A DNA stretch of 8,289 nt from Promethearchaeota archaeon. Lineage in GTDB: Archaea; Asgardarchaeota; Lokiarchaeia; Sigynarchaeales; MK-D1. The stretch covers positions 1 through 8,289 of the forward strand of contig JAEOTN010000168.1 of NCBI GenBank assembly GCA_016839865.1, written 5' to 3'. Made by a program: the position numbers and the translations under genes. The notes under the pieces were generated by a model. It saw nothing but the letters and a program-made list of their open reading frames with translations, had not been told where the DNA came from and searched no databases. Shown one piece after another: positions 1 to 5,871 of the stretch (position 1 is the first letter of the stretch; the number at the start of each line of letters is the position of its first letter).

Positions 1-150
1 AACGACTTGACCCGATTTTTCTTCTCCATCACTAGTTATTATCTTGACTAATTCTCCAAATCCGATTCCTGTCACGGATTCACACATGAGTAGTGATCCT
101 TCAATATCCTGAACGGTATAGAATGTGATATTTTTATTGGCTCTTGTCAA
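1..150 (-). CDS. atpB: A-type ATP synthase subunit B, N-terminal 50 codons (partial)
   Basis: This is the start of the non-catalytic nucleotide-binding B subunit of the A1 head, cut by the left edge. The 50 visible residues include TFYTVQDIEGSLLMCESV and GIGFGELVKI, followed by DGEEKSGQVV. That matches the N-terminal beta-barrel of archaeal B subunits (pattern T-x-I-x-G-P-L-x-x-V-E, then G-x-x-E-L-V-x-I and D-G-x-x-R-x-G-Q-V). The start is a TTG at 150-148. An in-frame TAA at 168-166 excludes any earlier start, an AGGAGG site lies at 165-160, and the next in-frame ATG would remove the conserved first strand. The gene overlaps the end of atpA by 17 nt, so translation is probably coupled and gives matched A and B amounts. 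The P-loop-like region and C-terminal domain lie outside the window. The identity is inferred from this short N-terminus plus its position directly after atpA. Confidence 0.87.
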   Translation of the reverse strand, partial: MTRANKNITFYTVQDIEGSLLMCESVTGIGFGELVKIITSDGEEKSGQVV

Positions 151-1936
151 CTTCGGCTTCCTCCTTTACCTTTTGAATAAGTTTATCAAATTCCTCATCA
201 ATCTCGACTAAAAGTTGTTGATAGATCGTATCAAATTGCGGTGTGGGAATATTCTTCAAATCCCGTATCCCCTTTGTTACGGGAAGTGTTAAGATAGATT
301 GTAGCGGAACTTCCAACTCTATGGCTCTCTTGGTAATTTTATGAAACTTTAACACCGTCCTAAGTATTTTTATGGTTTTCTGAATTGGACAATAAACGTC
401 AATTGGATGATATGCATTCTGAAGTAGGAAATATTCCTTTAGCATCTTAGTAACTTCAAAAACACTTCTCTGATGATCTCCTAAAATGTCAGTGCCGATA
501 AGTGTTACAATTTCTTTAAGTTCCTCTTCCTCCCGTAATAATCCTCTCGCCTCAGCTATTAATTGATGCCAATCGATATCAATCTGTGTAAACCAATCCT
601 CAAGAAAAGGCAAGTACTCGGAATAACTCATGAACCAATTGATAGCTGGATAATGTCGACGGTGGGCAAGATGGAAATCTAGGCTCCAAAATACTTTGAC
701 CAACCGGAGTGAGTTTTTTGTCACTGGTTCAGAAAAATCCCCACCGGGAGGAGAGACTGCTGACATTACAGTAATGGAAGCATCTCGATCAGTTGCGCCT
801 AAAGTTTTAACACATCCTGCTCGAGCGTAATATTCTGCTAAACGAGATGCAAGATAAGCTGGATATCCTTCCTCTCCTGGCATTTCCTCTAGTCTTCCCG
901 AAATTTCTCGCAGGGCTTCCGCCCAGCGTGACGTAGAGTCTGCCAATATGGCAACATTGTATCCCATATCTCTATAATATTCTGCGATCGTAATTCCGCT
1001 GTAGATGCCGGCTTCTCTAGCAAGAATGGGCATATTTGAAGTATTGGCAATTATGACAGATCTACTTAAGAGAGGGTGTTCCGATTCCGTTTTCCTTAGG
1101 TTTGAAAATTTTTCCAAAATATCTGCCATCTCATTACCCCGTTCTCCGCACCCAATATATACAATGATATCTGCATCAACCCAGACAGCAATTGTTTGTA
1201 ATAGAACAGTTTTTCCCGTCCCAAATCCTCCAATCACTGCGCTGAGACCTCCCTTGGCAATTGGGAAAAAGGAATCAATAATTCGCTGCCCTGTTATAAG
1301 TGGTGTACTTATTTGGAGTTTTTTTTTGAAAGGTCGAGCATGTCGAACCGGCCAAGTTTGCATTAAGAACACTTCTTTAATTCCTTTATTAGTCTTAATT
1401 TGAGCAATTGGCTCTGTAACTGTGTAATCTCCTTCATTGCAAATAACCTCCGCAATCCCATTAATTTCGGGAGGTACCATAATTTTATTTACAATGGTAG
1501 GAGTTTCTCTTACTTCTCCAAGGATATCTCCCCCTGTTACTCTAGTTCCTTTGGAGATGATAGGTTGAAAGTGCCACTTTTTTTGTCGATTAATTGCAGG
1601 AATGGTTAGGCCTTTCTTAATAATTGCACCACTTTTTTCTGCAATTACGGGGAGTGGTCGCTGAATTCCGTCAAAAATTTGTCCCATCACCCCGGGACCA
1701 AGATCCACTGATAATAATTTTCCGGTACCAACGATTGGATCTCCGAGTTTTATTCCTTCTGTTTCTTCATAGGCTTGAATGGTGTTGGTATTTCCTGTGA
1801 TTCGAATGATTTCTCCAATGATCCCTGATTCCCCTATCCTAACCAACTCATACATTTTTGCATCAGACATACCCTTTGCTGTGATTAGAGAACCTGCAAT
1901 GCGAGAAATTTTTCCAGTAGTTGTTTTTACCAACAT
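134..1936 (-). CDS. atpA: A-type ATP synthase catalytic subunit A
   Basis: This is the catalytic nucleotide-binding subunit of the A1 head, making or hydrolysing ATP at the A/B interfaces on the cytoplasmic side. At 600 residues it is the normal family length. The N-terminal beta-barrel spans about 5-75. The A-specific bulge or non-homologous region spans about 110-190, with WHFQP at 121-125. The P-loop GGFGTGKT is at 236-243 (K242, T243), and GCGERGNEM at 262-270 carries the catalytic Glu265. LADSTSRWAEALREISGRLE starts at 331 (Walker-B region). The alpha/beta signature PAINWFMSYS is at 430-439, and a helical C-terminal domain follows. The start ATG at 1936 is 18 nt after the atpF stop, and that stop lies in frame upstream, so no longer start is possible. 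The P-loop differs from the usual archaeal GPFGSGKT, and the following TQHQLAKW-like segment is LLQTIAVW here. Identity is certain from many conserved blocks. Confidence 0.98.
   Translation of the reverse strand: MLVKTTTGKISRIAGSLITAKGMSDAKMYELVRIGESGIIGEIIRITGNTNTIQAYEETEGIKLGDPIVGTGKLLSVDLGPGVMGQIFDGIQRPLPVIAEKSGAIIKKGLTIPAINRQKKWHFQPIISKGTRVTGGDILGEVRETPTIVNKIMVPPEINGIAEVICNEGDYTVTEPIAQIKTNKGIKEVFLMQTWPVRHARPFKKKLQISTPLITGQRIIDSFFPIAKGGLSAVIGGFGTGKTVLLQTIAVWVDADIIVYIGCGERGNEMADILEKFSNLRKTESEHPLLSRSVIIANTSNMPILAREAGIYSGITIAEYYRDMGYNVAILADSTSRWAEALREISGRLEEMPGEEGYPAYLASRLAEYYARAGCVKTLGATDRDASITVMSAVSPPGGDFSEPVTKNSLRLVKVFWSLDFHLAHRRHYPAINWFMSYSEYLPFLEDWFTQIDIDWHQLIAEARGLLREEEELKEIVTLIGTDILGDHQRSVFEVTKMLKEYFLLQNAYHPIDVYCPIQKTIKILRTVLKFHKITKRAIELEVPLQSILTLPVTKGIRDLKNIPTPQFDTIYQQLLVEIDEEFDKLIQKVKEEAEVDKSQ
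160..165 (-). promoter_or_regulatory. Ribosome binding site deciding the atpB TTG start
   Basis: A perfect AGGAGG lies inside the end of atpA, nine nt before the TTG at 150-148 and just after an in-frame TAA. No ATG or GTG exists between that stop and the TTG, so this site fixes the rare start codon. Confidence 0.65.
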
Positions 1937-1954
1937 TTTTTCACTTCTATGTTT

Positions 1955-2269
1955 TCATTTTAGCTCTATCCCTAATTTTCTCCAAATAAGTTCGGTGATA
2001 GTATCAGTTCCAACATGAGTAGTGCTTCCAAGTGTTGGAATCGAAATTATGATGGGAAATTCGTGTGTTTCGATTATCTGGTTAATATATTCCCTATTTT
2101 TATTGGTAATAGTATCAGTTATCAATAAAATCGTAATATCCTCCCTTTGAAGTAGATCTTCTAAACTTTTCTCGATCTTCTCCGGATTATTAGCTACAAA
2201 CACATGCTCTAATCCCCCAATTCGGAAGAAATTTACTGTATCTTCATCTGCCATTAATGCTATCTTCAT
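1955..2269 (-). CDS. atpF: A-type ATP synthase subunit F (central rotor stalk)
   Basis: This is a small soluble subunit that binds subunit D in the central rotor shaft and helps couple or regulate the A1 head. The 104 residues match the family's usual length of about 100. The N-terminal strand MKIALMADEDTVNFFRIGGL is the characteristic opening, with a conserved G-L after a variable residue. It is followed by an alternating alpha/beta fold with TILLITDTI near residue 50 and PIIISIPTLG near 75. Together these give the CheY-like Rossmann core of the F subunit. The ATG at 2269 has only a weak upstream site, and an ATG ten nt earlier is followed at once by a stop. The gene lies 38 nt after atpE and 18 nt before atpA, which is its standard place just before A. 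In most archaeal operons subunit C precedes it; here it does not. Confidence 0.93.
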   Translation of the reverse strand: MKIALMADEDTVNFFRIGGLEHVFVANNPEKIEKSLEDLLQREDITILLITDTITNKNREYINQIIETHEFPIIISIPTLGSTTHVGTDTITELIWRKLGIELK

Positions 2270-2307
2270 AACTAGCCCATCTTTTATCTACTACATAATT
2301 TTTAGTT

Positions 2308-2934
2308 TCATTCAAACAGTATTTGAGATATTTTAAAACGTATTTCGTCATTATTATACTCCAAAAATCCATCAATAGTGTTATCCAAGACCATTTTACC
2401 ATCCTTAGATTGAATTTTCACACCTCCAATCGTTTCAATATTTATCGGAGATTTCGTAAGCTTGATATTTTTACTGGTTTTTTCACCAATTCTCTTTACC
2501 AATGTTCCTAAATTCAAAGAAAGGGCGGAATCCTTACTATTTAGCATCAATTCCAACTTAGGAGTGTTCAAGATTGAACATCCTTCTATAATAAGATTTT
2601 CAAGCATTTTTATATAATTCTCTGCTTTTACAAGCATGCGTAACTCTTCCTTAACTTGATTTAGAACATTACCAATCATCGCGTGCTTTTTTTCCAAGAT
2701 CAACCATTGTGCATTAATTTCAGCGGATGCTAGTTTACTTAAATTTAAAAACTCAGATTCATCTTTCGCTTTTCGTTTTATAGAAATCACTCTTTCTTTT
2801 GCATCATCCCTTCCTTTTTTTCGTTGTTCTCTTATAGTTTTAGCAACCTCATTTTTTGCATCTTGGATAATTTTTTTCCCTTTCTCATTCGCATCGGACA
2901 GTAATGCTTCAGCAAGGACCTCAATGGATGTCAT
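2308..2934 (-). CDS. atpE: A-type ATP synthase subunit E (peripheral stalk)
   Basis: With H, this subunit forms the coiled-coil peripheral stalks (stators) that hold the A1 head against the membrane sector. The 208 residues are typical. Residues about 10-100 form a long charged helix rich in Lys/Glu/Ala (ANEKGKKIIQDAKNEVAKTI, then REQRKKGRDDAKERV). Residues about 105-208 form the globular head that contacts subunit B, ending with the diagnostic block IGGVKIQSKDGKMVLDNTID and then ISQILF. The ATG start at 2934 overlaps the atpH stop in an ATGA, and an AGGAG at 2948-2944 inside atpH provides a binding site. Coupled translation with H fits their equal number in the stalk. The family is clear from the C-terminal GG-x-x-x-x-x-x-DGK-x-x-x-DNT motif. 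Confidence 0.95.
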   Translation of the reverse strand: MTSIEVLAEALLSDANEKGKKIIQDAKNEVAKTIREQRKKGRDDAKERVISIKRKAKDESEFLNLSKLASAEINAQWLILEKKHAMIGNVLNQVKEELRMLVKAENYIKMLENLIIEGCSILNTPKLELMLNSKDSALSLNLGTLVKRIGEKTSKNIKLTKSPINIETIGGVKIQSKDGKMVLDNTIDGFLEYNNDEIRFKISQILFE

Positions 2935-3266
2935 ATTTTCTCGCTCCTATGAAATACAATGTTTATAATATGCTTTACAGCCTCTTCTTCATTTATTATT
3001 GCCTGATTTTCAATTTTAATTGCTAGTTGTTTAGCTGACATCAATAACTGGTCAATTTCCAATTCAATACCTTCACTGCTACTTTTTAATATATTTTTAG
3101 CAAATTTTTCCGCTTGGGCGATTTCAGTATGATAGGCTTCTTCAAAGGCTTCCATCGATTTCTGTAACAAACCCTCCTTGATCTTCTCAGCTTTTATTAA
3201 TGCACTATCTATAATCCTCTTAGCTTTCTCTTGTGTTTTTTTTAGAATTCTTAAATTATCACTCAC
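2931..3266 (-). CDS. atpH: A-type ATP synthase subunit H (peripheral stalk)
   Basis: This is the first gene of the minus-strand arm, 111 residues, almost entirely one amphipathic helix rich in Lys, Glu, Ala and Ile, for example KKTQEKAKRIIDSALIKAEK and FEEAYHTEIAQAEKFAKNIL. This is the form of subunit H (also called AhaH or G), which pairs with E as a right-handed coiled-coil stator linking A1 to subunit I. Sequence conservation in this family is low, so the call rests on composition, length, and the position directly before atpE with an ATGA overlap. The start is GTG at 3266. An in-frame TAA sits just upstream, no ATG is nearby, and an AGGTAA at 3278-3273 gives a six-nt spacer. The gene is probably transcribed from the divergent promoter region. 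Confidence 0.86.
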   Translation of the reverse strand: MSDNLRILKKTQEKAKRIIDSALIKAEKIKEGLLQKSMEAFEEAYHTEIAQAEKFAKNILKSSSEGIELEIDQLLMSAKQLAIKIENQAIINEEEAVKHIINIVFHRSEKI

Positions 3267-3332
3267 AGTTTATTACCTACTATATAACACTTATAAGGAT
3301 AAATCTGATATAACTTCTTACCCACAAAAATC

Positions 3333-3364
3333 CCATCATTGATAACCTTGATAACCATCATTGA
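3333..3364. repeat. Nested direct repeats in the divergent promoter region
   Basis: TTGATAACC occurs twice head to tail (3339-3347 and 3348-3356). The outer sequence CCATCATTGA occurs at 3333-3342 and again at 3355-3364. All copies are perfect. They lie between the probable TATA boxes and the atpI ATG, where a regulator or a leader RNA element could act. They could also be a simple slippage duplication. Confidence 0.6.
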
Positions 3365-3378
3365 GAAATCAAATATTT

Positions 3379-3383
3379 GTGAT
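3379..3383 (+). promoter_or_regulatory. Ribosome binding site deciding the atpI start
   Basis: GTGAT, part of the GGTGAT consensus complementary to the archaeal 16S rRNA end, lies four nt before the ATG at 3388. The in-frame TTG at 3361 has no such site, which favours the ATG. Confidence 0.5.
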
Positions 3384-3387
3384 ATTT

Positions 3388-5007
3388 ATGCCAAAATTAC
3401 GAAAACTCAAAGTGATATTGCTCGGAAAACATCAAGATTCTGTTCATATATTTCTTTGCAAATTAGGGGTTTCTCAATACATCAAAGTTGATTGCAATAA
3501 GGATTCATATTTAGGTATCTTGCAAGCATGTCCTATTCCGGAAGATTCGTCCGATATTAATTTAGCTCTCAAGACACGAATAAAAAAGAAATGTGAAGAA
3601 TTTGACTTAAAACTTGATGAAAAAATAGATAACGCTGACCCCTTACCTGGAAACACAATAGATGAAATTCTCTTCTATATAGATGAGCATCTCGCGAATA
3701 TTGAGGAGAATCTCGCGAGAAGTGAGGAGGATACCAACAGTCAGAGTAAAAATCTTGATGTCGAAAAAAGATCAATTAAAGATCATCCTGATTTCGATAA
3801 TTTTCGTTCCACACTCTTAAAGTTATATAAAATGACTCAGGACATTGATGTCCTCCTTGAGGCTAAGAGCTTTTTGACGCAGTGTGACACTATCATTTAT
3901 TTTGAAACATGGGTAGTGAAAAAATTCGTTCCAAAAGTTAAAGAGGGAATACTTGACCTTACGGATGGTAAATGCGTTATTGTAGAAGAAAAAACAAAAC
4001 TTGAAGACAATGAACCAATTATTGTCAAACAGCCACCATTCTTGGTGGAAGGATTTTCCAGTCTAGCACGGTCTCTCGGATATCCACGCAAAAGAGAGAT
4101 TAACCCTACTTATTTAATTGCATTAACATTTCCATTCCTTTTTGGCATAATGTTTGCCGATGTTGGACAAGGTGCAATTCTTTTTATCTTAGGTCTCTTC
4201 CTCCTTATAAAGAGAAGAAAGGCTGATTTTAGCAAAACTGGGCAAATGTATGGCTTTTTATTGAGAGCAGCAGGAGGAATGACACTCTGTGGAATAGCTT
4301 CTATGATATTCGGATTCTTGTTTGGAGAATTTTTCGGACCATCCGGTGTTATCCATCCTGTTTTGTTGTTTGAAATCGGGCCCTTTAAGTTCGGTGGTTT
4401 TGATCCCATACATGAACCTCTTACAATGCTAAGATTCAGTGTTCTACTTGGGGTTTCTTTTATATCGGGCTCTTTGTTTTTAAGCTTATTAAATCACCTT
4501 ATAAGGGGGGAATTTGCCCGTTCATTCTCCGTTATATGCTGGATGTGGTTTCTGATTGGTGGATTTTTCATGTGGGTTTATTGGGGTGGCATTTCGAATA
4601 TTACTATCTGGTTTGGTGAAGGTTTGCTATCATTTGCAGTCCTTGTAATCGCACCATTGGTTCTCATGTTTTTGGTCGTAGCATTATCTGAAGGCTTCAT
4701 GGATGGTTTCAACCATACAATAGAAGTTTTCATTGAAACTTTAAGTCATACCTTATCGTTTTGTCGAGTTGCTGCGTTATTTTTAACCCATGCTGCATTA
4801 AACAGCATGTTCCTGGAGCTGGGTGGGGTTAAGGATGGTAATTTTCCTCCAATATCTATACCGCTTATCATAGTTGGAACTATCCTGAACTTATCCATTG
4901 AGGGTCTTCTTGTTATGGTACATGTTCTCAGGCTCCATTGGGTTGAATTGCTCCCAAAATTTTATTCCGGAAAAGGAACTCCATTTAAACCAATTATGAT
5001 CAAATGA
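3388..5007 (+). CDS. atpI: A-type ATP synthase subunit I (a subunit, membrane stator)
   Basis: This is the membrane stator subunit forming the two ion half-channels against the c-ring. It has 539 residues from the ATG at 3388; an in-frame TTG at 3361 would add nine. Residues 1-238 are the cytoplasmic arm, with a short coiled coil near 100-120. About eight membrane segments follow, beginning with NPTYLIALTFPFLFGIMFAD at 239-258, the family's P-x-x-x-x-x-x-P-x-x-F-G-x-M-x-D signature. The essential channel arginine is in HTLSFCRVAALFLTHAAL (Arg460). A second conserved arginine and the C-terminal signature are in HVLRLHWVELLPKFYSGKGT (Arg515). The family is usually about 620-700 residues. The missing length is in the soluble arm, so the stator arm here is short. 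The gene is first in the plus-strand arm and is followed after 20 nt by the c-ring gene. Confidence 0.95.
   Translation: MPKLRKLKVILLGKHQDSVHIFLCKLGVSQYIKVDCNKDSYLGILQACPIPEDSSDINLALKTRIKKKCEEFDLKLDEKIDNADPLPGNTIDEILFYIDEHLANIEENLARSEEDTNSQSKNLDVEKRSIKDHPDFDNFRSTLLKLYKMTQDIDVLLEAKSFLTQCDTIIYFETWVVKKFVPKVKEGILDLTDGKCVIVEEKTKLEDNEPIIVKQPPFLVEGFSSLARSLGYPRKREINPTYLIALTFPFLFGIMFADVGQGAILFILGLFLLIKRRKADFSKTGQMYGFLLRAAGGMTLCGIASMIFGFLFGEFFGPSGVIHPVLLFEIGPFKFGGFDPIHEPLTMLRFSVLLGVSFISGSLFLSLLNHLIRGEFARSFSVICWMWFLIGGFFMWVYWGGISNITIWFGEGLLSFAVLVIAPLVLMFLVVALSEGFMDGFNHTIEVFIETLSHTLSFCRVAALFLTHAALNSMFLELGGVKDGNFPPISIPLIIVGTILNLSIEGLLVMVHVLRLHWVELLPKFYSGKGTPFKPIMIK
3691..3732 (+). repeat. 21-bp tandem duplication inside atpI
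   Basis: Two adjacent 21-bp units (3691-3711 and 3712-3732) agree at 17 of 21 bases and each begins with CTCGCGA. They are in frame and encode the heptads LANIEEN and LARSEED at residues 102-115 of subunit I, lengthening the short coiled coil of the soluble arm by one heptad. Confidence 0.7.
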
Positions 5008-5027
5008 AATCACAGAGATGAAAGAAT

Positions 5028-5468
5028 ATGGATCCATCTATTATAGGAATAATTGCAGCGTCCCTTTGTATCGTTCTATGTTCCGGGGCAGCAGTATATT
5101 CAATTAAAACTTGCGGACCAGCTCTTGCCTCAGTAACTTCAGAAAAGCCAGAATTAGGGACTAGATTATTAATCACAATTATTTTAGGAGAAGCACTAGC
5201 AATTTATGGATTGTTAATATCGTTTATGATCATATCAAAAATTCCAGAAATACAAACTCTGGATGATGCTTGGCCATTGTTACTTGGCGCATTTACTATG
5301 AGCGGAACGGCCATTATTGCTAGTGTCGGTATAGCATTTTGCGGACCCCCACTAATGACGGCTATGATTTCAAAACCCGAGAGTTTCACGACCAATCTTT
5401 TAGGATTGATTTTATCAGAAGCACTGGCAATTTTTGGTTTATTAATATCGTTCATGATAATTAGATAG
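5028..5468 (+). CDS. atpK: A-type ATP synthase subunit K (c-ring proteolipid, double hairpin)
   Basis: This is the rotor-ring proteolipid that carries ions across the membrane. Its 146 residues form four hydrophobic helices, that is two fused hairpins, instead of the single hairpin of about 70-80 residues found in many archaea. Hairpin 1 ends GEALAIYGLLISFMII with Glu55; hairpin 2 ends SEALAIFGLLISFMII with Glu131. Both ion-binding carboxylates are thus kept, unlike eukaryotic V-ATPase c and Enterococcus NtpK, where only one of the two hairpins carries it. The residue after each Glu is Ala, and no Gln/Thr or Gln/Ser sodium ligands like those of NtpK are visible, which suggests proton use (inference). 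The helix-1 positions of each hairpin carry GAAVYSIKTCGPAL and GTAIIASVGIAFCGPPL, both small-residue-rich packing faces. The start is ATG at 5028, 20 nt after atpI, so the two are very likely cotranscribed. Confidence 0.95.
   Translation: MDPSIIGIIAASLCIVLCSGAAVYSIKTCGPALASVTSEKPELGTRLLITIILGEALAIYGLLISFMIISKIPEIQTLDDAWPLLLGAFTMSGTAIIASVGIAFCGPPLMTAMISKPESFTTNLLGLILSEALAIFGLLISFMIIR
5190..5461 (+). repeat. Near-identical glutamate-helix segments within atpK
   Basis: The 44-nt stretches 5190-5233 and 5418-5461, which encode the ion-binding helices of hairpins 1 and 2, match at 38 of 44 bases by direct comparison. The rest of the two hairpins is much more diverged. This is the trace of the internal gene duplication. 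Confidence 0.75.
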
Positions 5469-5508
5469 GTTGGACGAGTACATTTATTCCAAAACTTAAA
5501 TTTCGAAT

Positions 5509-5550
5509 AAAAAATCAAATCGAATAACATTGTTCATTGTTTATTTGATT
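5509..5550 (-). terminator. Possible terminator of the small membrane protein gene
   Basis: On the minus strand AATCAAAT (5550-5543, overlapping the end of the gene) can pair with ATTTGATT (5520-5513), an eight-bp stem with a 22-nt loop. A run of six T on the minus strand (5514-5509) overlaps the foot of the stem. The stem is AT-only apart from one G-C pair, but T runs alone often end archaeal transcripts. It sits in the convergent gap with atpK, where a terminator is expected. No strong plus-strand T run follows atpK. Confidence 0.4.
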
Positions 5551-5756
5551 CTTGATCTTCTGACAAGTACAAATATTAGATATATAATGTCTGCTAAACC
5601 TGCAACGATAATAAATAATAATCCAATTAAGCCCGGACCTAATCCTTCAAGCCCAAATGACCAAAATGCACCCCAAAGGATGAGAACGATTCCCACCGCT
5701 AAGAGAATATTAATTATAACGAATCCAATTATTACTCGAGTTGTGTATTGTCCCAT
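5541..5756 (-). CDS. Small two-helix membrane protein, function unknown
   Basis: I do not recognise this 71-residue protein. It has two strongly hydrophobic segments, about residues 8-32 (GFVIINILLAVGIVLILWGA) and 42-65 (GLIGLLFIIVAGLADIIYLI). They are joined by a short glycine-rich turn (SFGLEGLGPG), and the tail is positively charged (RRSRIK). By the positive-inside rule the C-terminus probably faces the cytoplasm. The ATG at 5756 has a strong AAGGTG site seven nt upstream (5769-5764), which supports real translation. A degenerate copy of its C-terminus lies 115 bp upstream, on the same strand. The gene is convergent with atpK and downstream of the MFS genes. It could be a small stress or membrane-integrity protein, but the sequence does not say which. 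Confidence 0.7.
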   Translation of the reverse strand: MGQYTTRVIIGFVIINILLAVGIVLILWGAFWSFGLEGLGPGLIGLLFIIVAGLADIIYLIFVLVRRSRIK

Positions 5757-5763
5757 TTTTTCG

Positions 5764-5769
5764 CACCTT
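5764..5769 (-). promoter_or_regulatory. Ribosome binding site of the small membrane protein gene
   Basis: AAGGTG seven nt before the ATG at 5756 is a good match to the archaeal consensus. It is the main evidence that this strand, not the overlapping plus-strand frame, is coding. Confidence 0.6.
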
Positions 5770-5871
5770 GTTTTAAGTTTAGATAAAAAAAATGAATCAA
5801 AAATCTAACACTTAAGGATTAAATGCAGAAGGATAGGAGAACTGATTTTTCAATCGTCACATTGGTTTAAT

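Larger units (their letters stand above)
3267..3387. promoter_or_regulatory. Divergent promoter region between atpH and atpI
   Basis: This is the only gap between the two arms of the ATPase locus, so it must hold the start signals for both the H-E-F-A-B and I-K transcripts. It contains AT-rich boxes resembling archaeal TATA elements: TATATAAC at 3281-3288, TTATAA at 3291-3296 (its own reverse complement, so readable both ways), and TGATATAAC at 3306-3314. If TTATAA served the minus strand, the transcript would begin almost at the atpH GTG. If the 3306-3314 box did, a leader of about 20 nt carrying AGGTAA would result. The right half (3333-3364) has direct repeats listed separately. The exact boxes are guesses; the regional role follows from the divergent layout. 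Confidence 0.55.

Noticed and set aside
1005..1403. Plus-strand open frame of 132 codons
   Set aside because: It is opposite the most conserved part of atpA and has no recognisable domain.
3361..3387. TTG at 3361 as the atpI start, adding nine residues
   Set aside because: It has no ribosome binding site, while ATG 3388 has GTGAT four nt upstream and begins with the basic-then-hydrophobic strand expected of the family.
4110..4409. Minus-strand open frame of 99 codons
   Set aside because: It is antisense to the first membrane helices of atpI, and its Lys/Asn/Pro-rich composition reflects the complement of hydrophobic codons.
5471..5540. Small RNA or tRNA in the atpK convergent gap, and CRISPR-like repeats anywhere in the window
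   Set aside because: No cloverleaf, conserved tRNA box or regularly spaced repeat was seen; the gap holds only weak AT-rich stems, including TTTATTC/GAATAAA at 5483-5511.
5530..5808. Plus-strand open frame of 92 codons over the small membrane protein gene
   Set aside because: It is Asn/Pro/Ile-rich with no domain or good binding site, whereas the minus strand gives two clear membrane helices and AAGGTG at the right spacing.
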